Shown: piece after piece, positions 24,953 through 34,902 of the stretch | Numbering within the stretch: the stretch's first letter is position 1 | Layout of the letters: the number at the start of each line of letters is the position of its first letter | Origin: Escallonia rubra | Taxonomy: Eukaryota; Streptophyta; Magnoliopsida; Escalloniales; Escalloniaceae | Assembly (NCBI GenBank): GCA_033065855.1 | Contig: JAVXUO010003219.1 | Location: forward strand, 136,501-200,500 | Direction of reading: 5' to 3' | DNA length: 64,000 nucleotides | The notes under the pieces: model-generated | What the model was told of the DNA's origin: nothing | Seen by the model: the letters and a program-made list of their open reading frames with translations, nothing else | The model's database searches: none | Translations under genes and position numbers: made by a program

Positions 24953-25588
24953 TTATATCGATAGCTTGATCGATTACGACTACTCTATCTTGCGTGGCTC
25001 TTGCAACGACTTGCTTCTCCTTGAGCTCCATCAAGAAAATGAAGAAATGAACGTGCTTACGTTGCTCAATCCCTGTATCAGAACAACGAGGTATCTGCCC
25101 CGTTTGACTTTTATTCTATCGGCTTCGAAGCATCGTTATTCCGTTGATTACGGGCTAGATTACGATTCTGCTAGCGAAGATTACAAATTGCTTCAGATTA
25201 TTCAGGTCGAGCCAAAGGATTCCGCTAGTGAAGATCACGATTCCGCTAGTGAATATCACAATTCTGCTAGTGAGGATTTCCCCAGAGCTTATGTTTACAG
25301 CTGGACGCGCAACTCGTGGTGTGAGATTGAAGTTTCTAATGATTTCTCCGCCAAGGCAACGTGGCGGTGCGAGGTTGGCGGTGCTCTGCACTTTCTTGAC
25401 AAGAAGAAGTGCACAATCACTGCCTGAATATGAAGGAAACTACCGGGACATGAGTTTGGCGGAATTGGGGATGCCTTTGACTAGCAGGTTTTAGATCACG
25501 TTTAAATTCCTTGGACCTATGGTTGAAAAACGGTGATTCTTGGACAAAACAATTATCGGTCATGCTTGAAAACCAAAACGCGGCCTTT
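24953..25588 (+). pseudogene. F-box-associated (FBA) domain fragment, right arm
   Basis: This is the opposite arm of the hairpin. Its open frame is longer (24879-25427) because the frame change of the left arm is absent: DYGLDYDSASEDYKLLQIIQ, an S-A-S-E-D/Y acidic repeat, RAYVYSWTRNSWCEIEVSND, then WRCEVGGALHFLDKKK before a stop. The NGDSWTKQLSV motif follows the stop in another frame. It belongs to the plant FBA F-box family (substrate-binding half of SCF ubiquitin ligases) but is only a fragment. Confidence 0.75.
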
Positions 25589-25734
25589 TATTCTATCGGC
25601 TTCGAAGCATCGTTGATTACGGGCTAGGTTACGATTCCGCTACTGAAGATTACACAGTGCTTCAGATTATCCAGGTCGAGCCAAAGGATTCCGCTAATGG
25701 AGATCACGACGATTCCGCTAGTGAAGATCACAAT
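25589..25734 (+). pseudogene. Third short FBA fragment, fused to HARS copy B
   Basis: This stretch repeats, in direct orientation, about 150 bp of the right arm (from about 25107), from the TTTTATTCTATCGGCTTCG motif through the acidic DSASEDH repeat. It then joins HARS exon 1 sequence at about 25735. It supplies the first about 26 codons of the chimeric frame that starts at 25657. Confidence 0.75.
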
Positions 25735-27521
25735 TTCGCCGTTGCCAGTGATTTCAAGGTATTGCTCAAGGACTCTAAACTCACCGTTAAGCAGCTTCTC
25801 CATGATAATCCCAGTATCACATTCATTCCCGAGTCTCATGGCCATTTGAGGTCTGTTGCCAGATCAGTGCGGCTCGCATTGAAGTCCTCCGCCCGGACGC
25901 GCGGCATGAAACTGGTTGCGGTTGTTTTATCCTCGGCACTGTCCCTACTTAATGTCGGTGAGGCTAGTTTGGGACGAGCCAAGCTTTGTCTTCTTACCAG
26001 TAGTTTGCTTGAGTGCTTCAACTCCAAGGCCGCCGGATGCCCTGACCTTGATGCTATCCATGATATAATTACCTCGGCCTATTTCAGAAAGGTTTATGTC
26101 AAGACTGTAAATGACGTTTGCGATCTATGTGATCTTGTAATGAAGATTCTTTCTTGGGAGGCATTGACCGCATTTCTCTCCCTCGAGGGAAGCGAACTGC
26201 TCGAAAAATCTCGTGGCACATTTAAGGCAGAGGGAAGTGAGGGTAATGCCAAGCCGGACAAGAAGAGGGAAAAGGAGAAGAAGGTCATGGGGAAAGGGAT
26301 TAGTGTCTTGATTGAGTTTATTAAGGGAAAGTTGCAGACCGAGACAACTGAGGGGGTTTATATATCAACCTCAGTGGAGAAATGGGAGCAGGGTTTCCTC
26401 TCGTTGTTCGATCCAAATGACCCCGGTTTTGACTCTTTGCTGGAGAATTTGAAAGAAATTGTGAACAGTAATGAAAGTAGAAGGCTTCCCAAGGTAATAA
26501 ATTGCGAGTTAGTTGTGGAGTTCAATCCAGGTTAACTTTAGTATCTTTAATTCCATATTTTCTTGCCATTAGCTTGGGTCTTCGGAAAAGATTATGATAA
26601 ACGGGGAGAAAAAAATATAGTCTATCTTTTTTGTTAGTTGATACGAGCATATTGACAAGATTGATGCCATGTATTAGTTCTACAATCTTCTCCACAGTAT
26701 CACAAAGGAGGTACAACTTTGGAAGTTCTTGGAAATTGAGAAAGATTAGACTCATGTTATTTCGTCTTGGTTGGTAGCTAAAGCAGAGATTGGTGCTCTT
26801 TTTGAGGGTCTTTTGGGGGCATGTTTATCGTATTGTCGATTAGCTTCTGTTGCTCATGCTATATGAGTTACATCCTTCTGTAATTTTGTTTTTAAGAATC
26901 TACATAGTTAATCAAAATTTGATCCCGGTGAAGGCAATTGAGGTGTAGCTCGTCCTGCAGACATAGTGTGTTTTAATGTGTCATGCATTTGTTTTACTAT
27001 TCTTTAAGTCTATTTAGTTCATTCTTAAAGTGGTCCATTTTCCTTGCGTAACAGGGGACTCGTGATTTTGCAAAGGAACAGATGGCAGTAAGAGATAAAG
27101 CATTTAAAACTATAACTGACGTGTTCAAGAGGCATGGTGCCATGGCCCTGGATACCCCTGCCTTTGAATTGAGAGAAACTCTGATGAATAAATATGGAGA
27201 AGATTCAAAATTGGTTTATGATTTAGCCGACCAGGTCAGACATTGTTGCCAATTTTTGTTGTGAGGAAATATTTCAATTGAAATGATTATCTTTGTATTG
27301 TGTGTGCGCTTTCATGCACATATGCTAATCGGGCTGACCTCTCCCCTTTTATGTGTCTGAGATATGTGACTTTGCTCCTCCCTCAAGAGCTTGCTTTAAG
27401 GCTTAAGCTAAAATTGGAGATAGTCTCAGACTATAGAAAGGAACAAAAGCTATAAGTGATGTACTTTTTTCATATAGCTGCCACCTTTAGGCTCTTTAGA
27501 TACCAGATTCTCCAACTCTGT

Positions 27522-27545
27522 CCCCCCCCCCCCCCCACCCACCCA
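27522..27545. repeat. Poly-C tract in copy B intron 2
   Basis: A homopolymer C run of about 16-17 bases is followed by ACCC units. The same place in copy C (near 44494) has only a short, broken C run. Confidence 0.8.
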
Positions 27546-28042
27546 CTTTTCTGCAATCCCTTCACCAATTTGAAACAAAAGTTGTCTCTTCTTTCAGCAT
27601 ATTGCCTTCCTCAGGTAACACACAGGCATTAGTCACTTAGCAGGGTCGTGGTAGGAATTTGCTATGATCAAGTCAGGATTCTTTCCCAAAAAGAATCTAC
27701 TTTTACACTCCAAAGAAACGTTTATCCTCCTATTCTTGAGCTTCTTTCTCATGCCATCCACCACATTGCTTAGTCAGAGCTCCACCCCTCGCTAACCAGA
27801 CTGCGTAACAATGAAACTCGCGCATGTTTTTCAACTATCAGGTTGGAACACCCTGATTGCTGTAGTGGAAGAGAAGGGGAAAAAAAGAAATGATTAAGAG
27901 TAGAAGAAGAGAAGAAAGACTCGTATTTTTATTGTTTGGCTTGAGAAAAGTCGAGAGAAAAGAGGAGAGAAGAAAGAAAAGCTAAAGAGACATGGAAGGA
28001 CAGACCAATGTTTTTATTGTGTTTATCTAATTCTTTGAGTCC

Positions 28043-28080
28043 GTATATATATACACACACAGATATATATATATACACAC

Positions 28081-28133
<53 letters not shown>

Positions 28134-28165
28134 CACATATATATACACACACACACACACACGCA
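28043..28165. repeat. TA/CA compound microsatellite, copy B intron 2
   Basis: Alternating (TA)n and (CA)n blocks run for about 120 bp. The matching site in copy C is a shorter (TA)n(CA)n at 45007-45053, and in copy A only a short (CA)n near 22050. Confidence 0.85.
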
Positions 28166-30148
28166 TATAGATACTCCTAGATAGTAGATGCTGGTTAAGA
28201 TTTCCTGGATCTCAAGTTTGGTCCTCCGAAGAGTATGTTGATTTGGAGGGTAGAATTTTATTTTCCAGATCTTTTTCAGGTTTTAGTTTGGATGTTAAAA
28301 AATAGGTCAGAAATGTAGACTGCTGAGTTTGTTGCCTTTGACAGATATGCTTCCTTTGATGGATGTAGCAGGCAAGTGATGAAAGGAATATGTCGAAAAC
28401 GTGAGCTGCCTGTTGGTTGACTACATGTTAATGAGTGTGTCTTGTCAATAAAATGCATACTCTTGTCATTTAAAGGGCTCCTAGACAGCTAGCTATTGCT
28501 GTCTAGGGAAGTAGGAGAGTGCAAAAGTGCCTTGGGCTCTTGGGGCACCCAGAATCCTTTCTGACAAGGTCACTGTGTAGAAGTAAGGAAACTCATGTAG
28601 TAAAGCCCCTTCACTTGCTCCTACATCAACTGTTGTTACTAGCACATCCCCCTTAACTTCGTCTATGTGGGGTGTTCTCTTTACTTTTGAACTGTGTGCA
28701 TACATACTACAGCTAGAATGACAAACATCTCATGAGTCTGCTATTTATCCAAGAAGCGGAGTCTGTACAAAAGAATGACTTTTGAGTTTAAATAAAGACA
28801 CATTAAGTTGAGGTCTTAGTTGCTAATTCTCAAATCGGACACTCGTTACATTCAATCTGAGGAAATAATATTAATAGGTCAGCTCATCTTATGTTGATTT
28901 TGGAGGTTATTATAGCTCTTACTCTAGTCAAGGAGCAGAACAGTTCTTAATCGAACCTTCACAAGTGTGTTAACTTAAGAGAAAGGTAAAGGAAGACCAG
29001 AATTACAAGATAGTTAGATGTTATAGAATTCATTGCTTGACTAGTACCTATCTGAATCTCTGAATTCTCGAAATCTCTGGTCTTAACATATTATTTGATC
29101 TCTTGTCTCTTGGTTCTTATCTGAAGCTCTATATCTCTCACCTATGCTCGAATGAAGATAAGCCATTTCTTTTTGACCAGCCCAGTGAACACTCGTGACC
29201 CCAAAAGGGCTAGTGAAATGTTAAATCTGTTTTGGGGTCTGGAACAACATAATTAGAAGCATCGGAGACAGAAACCGTAAAAGCTATTCAAAAATCTGGA
29301 CAAAAGTTGTTACCTTACTAGAAAGTAGTGTATAGCGCATTTTCTGCGAGGGTTATTTACCTTCAATCCCCGGTAAAGTGTACATATTCTCACACAGTAA
29401 TTGAGAAATATGAAATCTTGTTTCTCGTTTAGAAAAGAAACTGTATCCTAGAAAACATGATTAGGTTATGGAAAAAGTTGCTTACTGGAACTCTTTCTGG
29501 CACCTCGAGATGTTACATAAGTGCAAGATGCTCTGTTTATTCTAGATTGTATGATCTCTACAGAAGGTTGGTTTTCTTTTACTATGTTATTCTGATCAAG
29601 AAAAGGGAGAAGATTCATGGACTTCTAATGACTTCTTGCATATTTATCATCTTCAGGGCGGGGAGCTTTGTTCCCTTCGTTATGACCTCACTGTTCCATT
29701 TGCTAGATATGTTGCTATGAATGGTATCACGTCAATGAAAAGGTACCAAATAGGAAAGGTGCATAGAAGGGACAACCCGTCGAAGGGAAGATATCGTGAA
29801 TTCTATCAATGTGATTTTGATATTGCTGGCGACTACAAAACAGTGGCGCCTGATTCTGAAGTTGTAAAGATTTTGACTGAATTGCTGGATGAGTTGAACA
29901 TTGGGGACTATGAGGTAGCTTTCCCAAGTGTGATATTATATGGCACATATCTTCCCGATTTATGTACAAACCTAATCACGATAATAATTATGCTACTTTC
30001 GCTTTTATATGAGGCGAGTAATGACATATTATCTTGACCCAAAGTGAGAAGTTATATGGCGTGTCTGCCTGCTTTTGAAAAACTAAGAACGATAGAATTG
30101 ATATTGCCTTCGTTTCTATATATGACTTATAATTATGAGTTTGCTCTT

Positions 30149-30455
30149 TGTCATGCCCCCGATCTGGAGGCGGACATTCATATACTATTTCAAAATATTC
30201 CTGCTTACGAGAAATATAATACCCAAAGCATCTTACCAAAAATATGACCTCAAAGAAGTAATCAGAGCTATAAATCATATCTGAAATAAAAGGCATTTAA
30301 GTTCTTCATTAACGTCTAATAATTGCTGTGGAAGTTTGATAACAATAATCATTCCCAACCATTGAGGTACCAAAAGTCACTAAATCAAAAACTATTACAT
30401 CGTTTTTATTGCCAAGCTACTAAGAGAGTTATCAATTAAAGTTCAACTCCACGCT
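30149..30455 (+). mobile_element. LTR-like sequence in copy B intron 3
   Basis: The stretch starts TGTCATGCCCCCGATCTGG, the style of start seen in many plant gypsy LTRs, and contains a GCGGAAGTTTGATAACAA-like segment near 30340. The equivalent in copy C begins at 47762. Homology to copy C ends near 30455. No second end, primer site or coding region is present here. Confidence 0.45.
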
Positions 30456-30534
30456 TAACCAAAACTATGATGTATGATACTAAAAAAGAATATGATTTTA
30501 ACGGAAAAATAAATTAGTCATTAATGATATCATA

Positions 30535-30683
30535 CAAAGTTCATACCATATAAATGTAATAAGTCTTACATCACTGGTTAATGTCACAATCGAAAAAAAA
30601 AAAAGAATTAATCATAAGTTGACTACAAATATTTTAACATCCAGTGATGTAAAGCTTACTACATTCATATGGTATGAATTTTG
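30535..30683. mobile_element. MITE-like 149-bp inverted-repeat element
   Basis: The two ends, 30535-30578 and about 30640-30683, are inverted copies over about 44 bp (CAAAGTTCATACCATATAAA against the reverse complement of the right end, with about five differences). The centre includes a poly-A run. The element lies exactly where HARS copy B ends and PRK similarity begins. No clear target duplication was seen. Confidence 0.7.
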
Positions 30684-32011
30684 GATGCTTTCCGTGCATC
30701 GGTAACTACTAGAGTCGTATATATATGTTTGTTGTTGTGCTGAATAGTTTGTATGTGCGTAAGTGATGGTCATTTGCATGCGTTGGCTCAATCAAATTAA
30801 AGTTCATACATTACATATATGCTAAGCCCAAAGCAATAGAAAAAGGCGACAACAAAATGAGGCATAATTACCTAGCTAGCTATCTTGTATCAAGTTCGTT
30901 GTCATCATCGTCGTACAAACTAAACAAGCAACAATTAACACCCGCTCCCATGTTTGATAGCTAGATAGAGTACTTTTCTTTACCATGCATTTTCTTAAAT
31001 GTTGATCTCTTCCGTATCCTGGGCACCGCGTACGGGCACCGCGTACAATAGCTGAGTTTCTTGACTATTATGTGTGACCCATGCATAAAGATAAAAGTGC
31101 CTAACCTAATAGGCCAATATTGAACTCGATCTAGTATGGAGACTTAAAAAGGTTAAGACAACTTCTCAAATTACCTATATATAAGCGTGGTCGGACAAGA
31201 TTTCTGGGCACAACGTACAATAGCTGAGTTTCTTGACTATTATGTGTGACACATGCATAAAGATAAAAGCGCCTAACCTAATAGGCCAATATTGAACTCG
31301 ATCTAGTATGGAGACTTAAAAAGGTTAAGACAACTTCTCAAATTACCTATATATAAGCGTGGTCGGACAAGACTTTTCTAGCTTATACCTAATTAAAGAT
31401 GGTTTAAATTCCGTTTGGAAGCCATACATACAATTAGAGAGTAAACTAAGCAATGTAGGTCTTGTAAAGACGCCAATTAAGGAAGAGTGTAAATACGTCG
31501 CCAAGAAAGAACCTTGAATACCATATCAAAAAAAAAAAAAAAAAATTCCCAAAAATGAACCTCTTTTGAACACTTCTAATGCAGTGTTATCACGCACTTT
31601 CCTGTATGATCGATGATCATACTCGATCATACTTATGTGTGCAGGCAACCAAGACTTGTGCGGAGAGCCTCTCGATTCAGTTTGCAAGTCTACCAGCCCT
31701 CCTCTGCCACCGTCACCTTCTCCTCGTATGAACATCCCCTCCCCTCCTCTTCCGCTTGGTGAGAAGAAGAAGTCTTCGTCGCCCCTACGGACAGTCGGGA
31801 TTGTGATAGCATGTTTGGTTGTGCTAGCTGTAATCCTGGTGCTTATAATCCTCCTGTACCGCCGCAGGAGCAGCCAAACACCACAATTGGGACGCACAGT
31901 GTCACCTTACAATCACCAAAAGAACCACTTGGCGTCGGCTAATTATACTTATCCTGTGGAAGAACATGCATCATCTTCGCCTGGGCTGATGATCAGTGGT
32001 GTGGCTGGAGG
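30684..32011 (+). pseudogene. Pollen-receptor-kinase pseudogene: intron 1 and part of exon 2
   Basis: The segment matches 53983-55160 of the intact gene. It holds the 3' half of intron 1, the acceptor and exon 2 from 31645 (GNQDLCGEPL, the Pro-rich stalk, the TM helix and the start of the cytoplasmic region), ending after ISGVAGG. No kinase domain follows; a stop comes at 32037-32039 in unrelated sequence. The intron part contains a tandem duplication absent from the intact gene. Confidence 0.88.
31020..31380. repeat. Tandem duplication of about 180 bp in PRK pseudogene intron
   Basis: Two direct copies (about 31020-31205 and 31206-31380) share the run from GTACAATAGCTGAGTTTCTT through GTGGTCGGACAAGA with few differences. 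The intact gene has one copy, at about 54343-54510. The duplication therefore arose after the copies separated, or was lost in the other copy. Confidence 0.85.
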
Positions 32012-32039
32012 GCAATTTTCAAATTCTCTCAATTCCTAA

Positions 32040-32559
32040 TTGCAAATTGTAAGTTCCAAAATCCAATTATCACATCCTAAATTGATACAAAAAAGGAAGG
32101 GTTCTGAGAAGTAGAAAATTTAAGAATCAATCACTAGATCTTCCTTTATGAACTACGTCAAGAAATTACTTGCCGACTACCTTCTGTGAGAACTGTCGCC
32201 GGTAGCCTGTGAACCAGCCCTGCAGCCTGCCTGAGCACGTGAGGCCGTGGCGTTTGGGCTTTGGGTGCCGTGACTTGTGAGCCCATGACCTGCCGGATGT
32301 GGACCGGCCAGTGGAGGCAATGACGTTGGCCGTTGAGGGAGTGCCATTGTGAGGTAAGGCCAGTGGGGTTGAGGGAACTAAGGAGGAGGTAGTGTTCTCC
32401 TATCCACATACGTGCCTTTAAGGCTTTGAAAGTATTGAGATTTCGAAAATCATAGAGAGTGAGAATAAAAATCATTTTTTGTGTTGACTTTATGCATATA
32501 CTATGTATATTTATTTGTGTAAGTTTAGCATTTTCAATAATTAAAGAATATCTTTTTTA
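32040..32559. other. Unassigned 520-bp stretch
   Basis: No family was recognised. A GC-richer patch at 32190-32400 sits in AT-rich DNA. Open frames here are not protein-like. Confidence 0.4.
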
Positions 32560-32746
32560 ACCATCCTTGAAATTTTTAGGTACATTAACATGTAAAATGA
32601 CCACAGATACATTTCCTTTAAGTATTTTATAAATTTTTAGGTGGCCACTTTTACCATTGGAGCTAATATATACCATATAAAGGGCAAAAATCATGGAGTA
32701 GCAGGTGGGCACCGGCCCACCGTTGTCCCCCGCTCCCTCCGCCACT
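32560..32746 (-). mobile_element. hAT-like terminal fragment
   Basis: In reverse complement the fragment begins CTAGTGGCGGAGGGAGCGGG and continues with GGGCCGGTGCCCACC, the usual start of plant hAT-type non-autonomous elements. Only one end is visible. Confidence 0.45.
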
Positions 32747-32859
32747 AGACATATTCCAAATTTGAGAGTCCAGTAGTCAAAATGGCACAAAAAAAATTGA
32801 GTAACTTTTATGAAAAATGAGGTCATAATTCAGTGACTATATGTGCCTTTCACTCTATT

Positions 32860-33122
32860 TTCAATGTATCTAACAATCAATTAGGGGTCCAATTCCACCA
32901 AATCTATGGAAATTGGATCCTAGTTCATTTTTAGGTACACATATGCATCAAATCACGAATTAGCAATAAATTAAAGGTGCTTCTTTTTTTCTTTTGACTT
33001 TTCAATCTAATATCCCACTTATACATAATAGGAACAATATGACAATAATAAATAGAAATAATAATAATAATAAATTAAAGATGTCCTTATAAGTTGCCCC
33101 TCTAATAATGATAATGATAATA
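32860..33122 (+). pseudogene. PRK fragment: end of exon 1 and start of intron 1
   Basis: The fragment matches 53672-53940. It covers the last codons of PRK exon 1 (NVSNNQ..., then S-L-R/W...ASSF region), the GT donor position and the early intron. It lies downstream of the exon-2 fragment, so the PRK pieces are in reversed linear order compared with the gene. That is expected if a break fell inside a tandem duplication. Small indels break the frame. Confidence 0.82.
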
Positions 33123-33246
33123 TATAATAGGCGAAGTGAGAGTTTCTTTGTGCGACACGACATCGCAGAGATGTGACTTCTTTACTTGACATATCATCAT
33201 TTCAATATAAAATAGAATTATAACTATTATAAGTGTCAGTAAAGGT

Positions 33247-33805
33247 TTAAATATTATCTTGGATGATGTTCTTATTTCTTGAAAAGTTATTTTTCATATT
33301 ACTAAGCCTTATATAATTGAACGACTAACTATAAACATTCTAAAACTCTAACTAATTCATTAACTAAGTTTTTAGAACTTAATGTTGACTATTATATCCT
33401 TAAAAATCACTCTAATATGAATATAAAGTTCATATATCTTAAGAGCGAAAAAAAAATAGATTTAGAAGAGAGGAAAAAAATGATGCTACAATTGAGACTA
33501 TTATCTTGGATTGATAAATTAATTTTCATACTATGCCCAATATAATTGAAAAACAAATTTTAAACGTTCTAAAACTCTATTTGATTGATGAACTAACTTA
33601 TTAGGACTTAATTTTGACTGTTGTATCCTTAAACCACTCTCTAATATGAATATAAAAATTCATATATCTTAAAAAACGAAAATAACATACTAGATTTAGA
33701 AGAGAAAAAAAATGATGCTACAATTGAGAATATTATCTTGGATGAAGTTGTTATTTCTTAATAAGTTAATTTCCATACTACTAAGCCTTATGTAATTGAA
33801 ACTCA
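33247..33805. repeat. AT-rich tandem repeat, about 240-bp unit, 2.3 copies
   Basis: Units start near 33247, 33497 and 33730. Each contains ATTATCTTGGAT, CTAATATGAATATAAA, TTCATATATCTTAA and ATGATGCTACAATTGAGA in the same order. The third unit is cut off where the gypsy gag sequence begins. Confidence 0.75.
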
Positions 33806-34315
33806 AAATACTGCTCGCATTTCCTAACCCATCCCCTGGGGTTCACACCATCAAATCTGGGAAATGCTAACTTAGGAAATTTTGGCAAGGTGTTACCAGT
33901 TGGAGGTGGAACTATATTCTAGTTGAGATTGTACTCAATCCGTTGATTTCTGTGAATAGGCTCCCCTCTTTCTGTGGTAGTGCGAGTTGGAGGTTCAATT
34001 CTAACATTAATCTGAGCCATGAAACTTACTGGTTCGAATTTGAGTTCAGTGAAACCTTGCTGCACTGCTGTATGGCTACATTGAAGATCTCCAATTGTTG
34101 CTTTGACATAGCTCATTCTTATGTCGTTTGCTGCAAATCTGGTTTCCATGGCTTATTGTATTTCATTTAATTCAGCTTCAGCCATCTGGATGTTCTTCAT
34201 TGATCGAGGCATCATTAAATTGCTCTTACAAGAATTTTGGAAATGGTGAGGTTGAGAGGAGATTCCTACAGCTGGTGACTAGTTCAGGCCCCAATTAAGA
34301 GGCTCTGATACCAGT
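33806..34315 (-). mobile_element. Ty3/gypsy gag remnant
   Basis: Read on the minus strand: the primer-binding site at 34301-34313 (TGGTATCAGAGCC, complementary to initiator Met-tRNA), a leader, then a gag start with AMETRFAANDIRM and AVQQGFTELKFE. Further on comes LAFPRFDGVNPRGWVRKCEQ, the L-x-F-P-x-F-x-G-x-x-P-x-x-W signature of Ty3/gypsy gag. A TAA at 34153-34155 (minus strand) interrupts the likely N terminus, and the element is cut off at about 33806, so pol is missing. Confidence 0.8.
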
Positions 34316-34869
34316 TGTAGTGTATCTGATCGAGACACAACTAAGCTCAGCTGCCATGGTGGTTTAGAAATACAGAAATTTAAGAATTGAACAGAGAAGA
34401 AGAGAGAGAGAGAGAGAGTTGAGAGAGAAAAGAACTGTGTATTAGAGAAAGAGAATTCAAATTTTGGTTCACAGATTACATGCATTGCCTGTCTTTCCTC
34501 CGCATTTTATGGTTTTCCTCTAAACAGAAATTCAAACATTTTGGCTCTGGCGCCAACTAACAAACCAACAAGTGTCGCTAAAGACATTTTCACTCAAATT
34601 TTAAAATAACTCCAAATGATGCCGTCCGAACTTGGCGTAAACTTTGAAGGATGCCGTTTGGTCATGGTGCTTAATTCGGTTGGTCCCCTCAGTGGACAGT
34701 TGCGATTTCATCTCTTTTGTTGATTCCTGTTGCTAAGGCTGGCCTTTTGATGCGAATCTTGATAGTTCTGGTCTGCCCACGATCACACTCAGCCTTGTCT
34801 CCAGCTCTGCCTTGTAACTCTTCTCAGCCCTGTGCCTGAACTTCAACTGCACTGCCTGGGGACATGACA
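34316..34869 (-). mobile_element. 5' LTR of the gypsy remnant, 554 bp
   Basis: On the minus strand it begins TGTCATGTCCCCAGGC and ends ACACTACA, with TG...CA termini. It is followed after two bases by the primer-binding site. It includes a (GA)n run at about 34398-34424. The outer end abuts the Pumilio pseudogene. No partner LTR is present, so the insertion duplication cannot be checked. Confidence 0.78.
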
Positions 34870-34902
34870 AATTCATAACTGGGAGCCCTAATAGGAGAAA
34901 AC

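Larger units (their letters stand above)
24195..25588. repeat. Near-perfect inverted repeat of F-box/FBA sequence
   Basis: The left arm is 24195-24814 and the right arm 24953-25588, with a 138-bp loop. Read in opposite directions, the arms agree over essentially their full length with scattered substitutions and a few small indels; I estimate over 90% identity by eye. Outer ends: the GCGTTTTGGTTTTCAAGC motif at 24198 pairs with its complement near 25585. Inner ends: GTTATATCGATAGC at 24953 pairs with 24801-24814. A transcript crossing this would fold into a hairpin of about 620 bp. Confidence 0.9.
25657..30037 (+). pseudogene. HARS copy B: chimeric FBA-histidyl-tRNA synthetase, 3'-truncated
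   Basis: The exons match copy C: exon 1 to 26493 (opening ATG at 25657 in F-box-derived sequence, homology to HARS from about 25735), exon 2 27055-27234, exon 3 29657-29914. All splice sites are kept. The frame is open through all three exons, and every exon-1 indel relative to copy C is a multiple of three. Translation would then run on into intron 3 and stop at 30037, giving about 466 aa. It has the plant-specific N-terminal region, motif 1 and motif 2 but lacks exons 4-7: the RGLDYYTG histidine motif, motif 3 and the anticodon-binding domain. It cannot be a working synthetase. I call it a pseudogene, but a translated chimera is possible. Confidence 0.8.

Noticed and set aside
34301-34313. 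Initiator Met-tRNA-like sequence
   Set aside because: It is only the 13-base complement of a tRNA 3' end, next to an LTR terminus, so it is a primer-binding site and not a tRNA gene.
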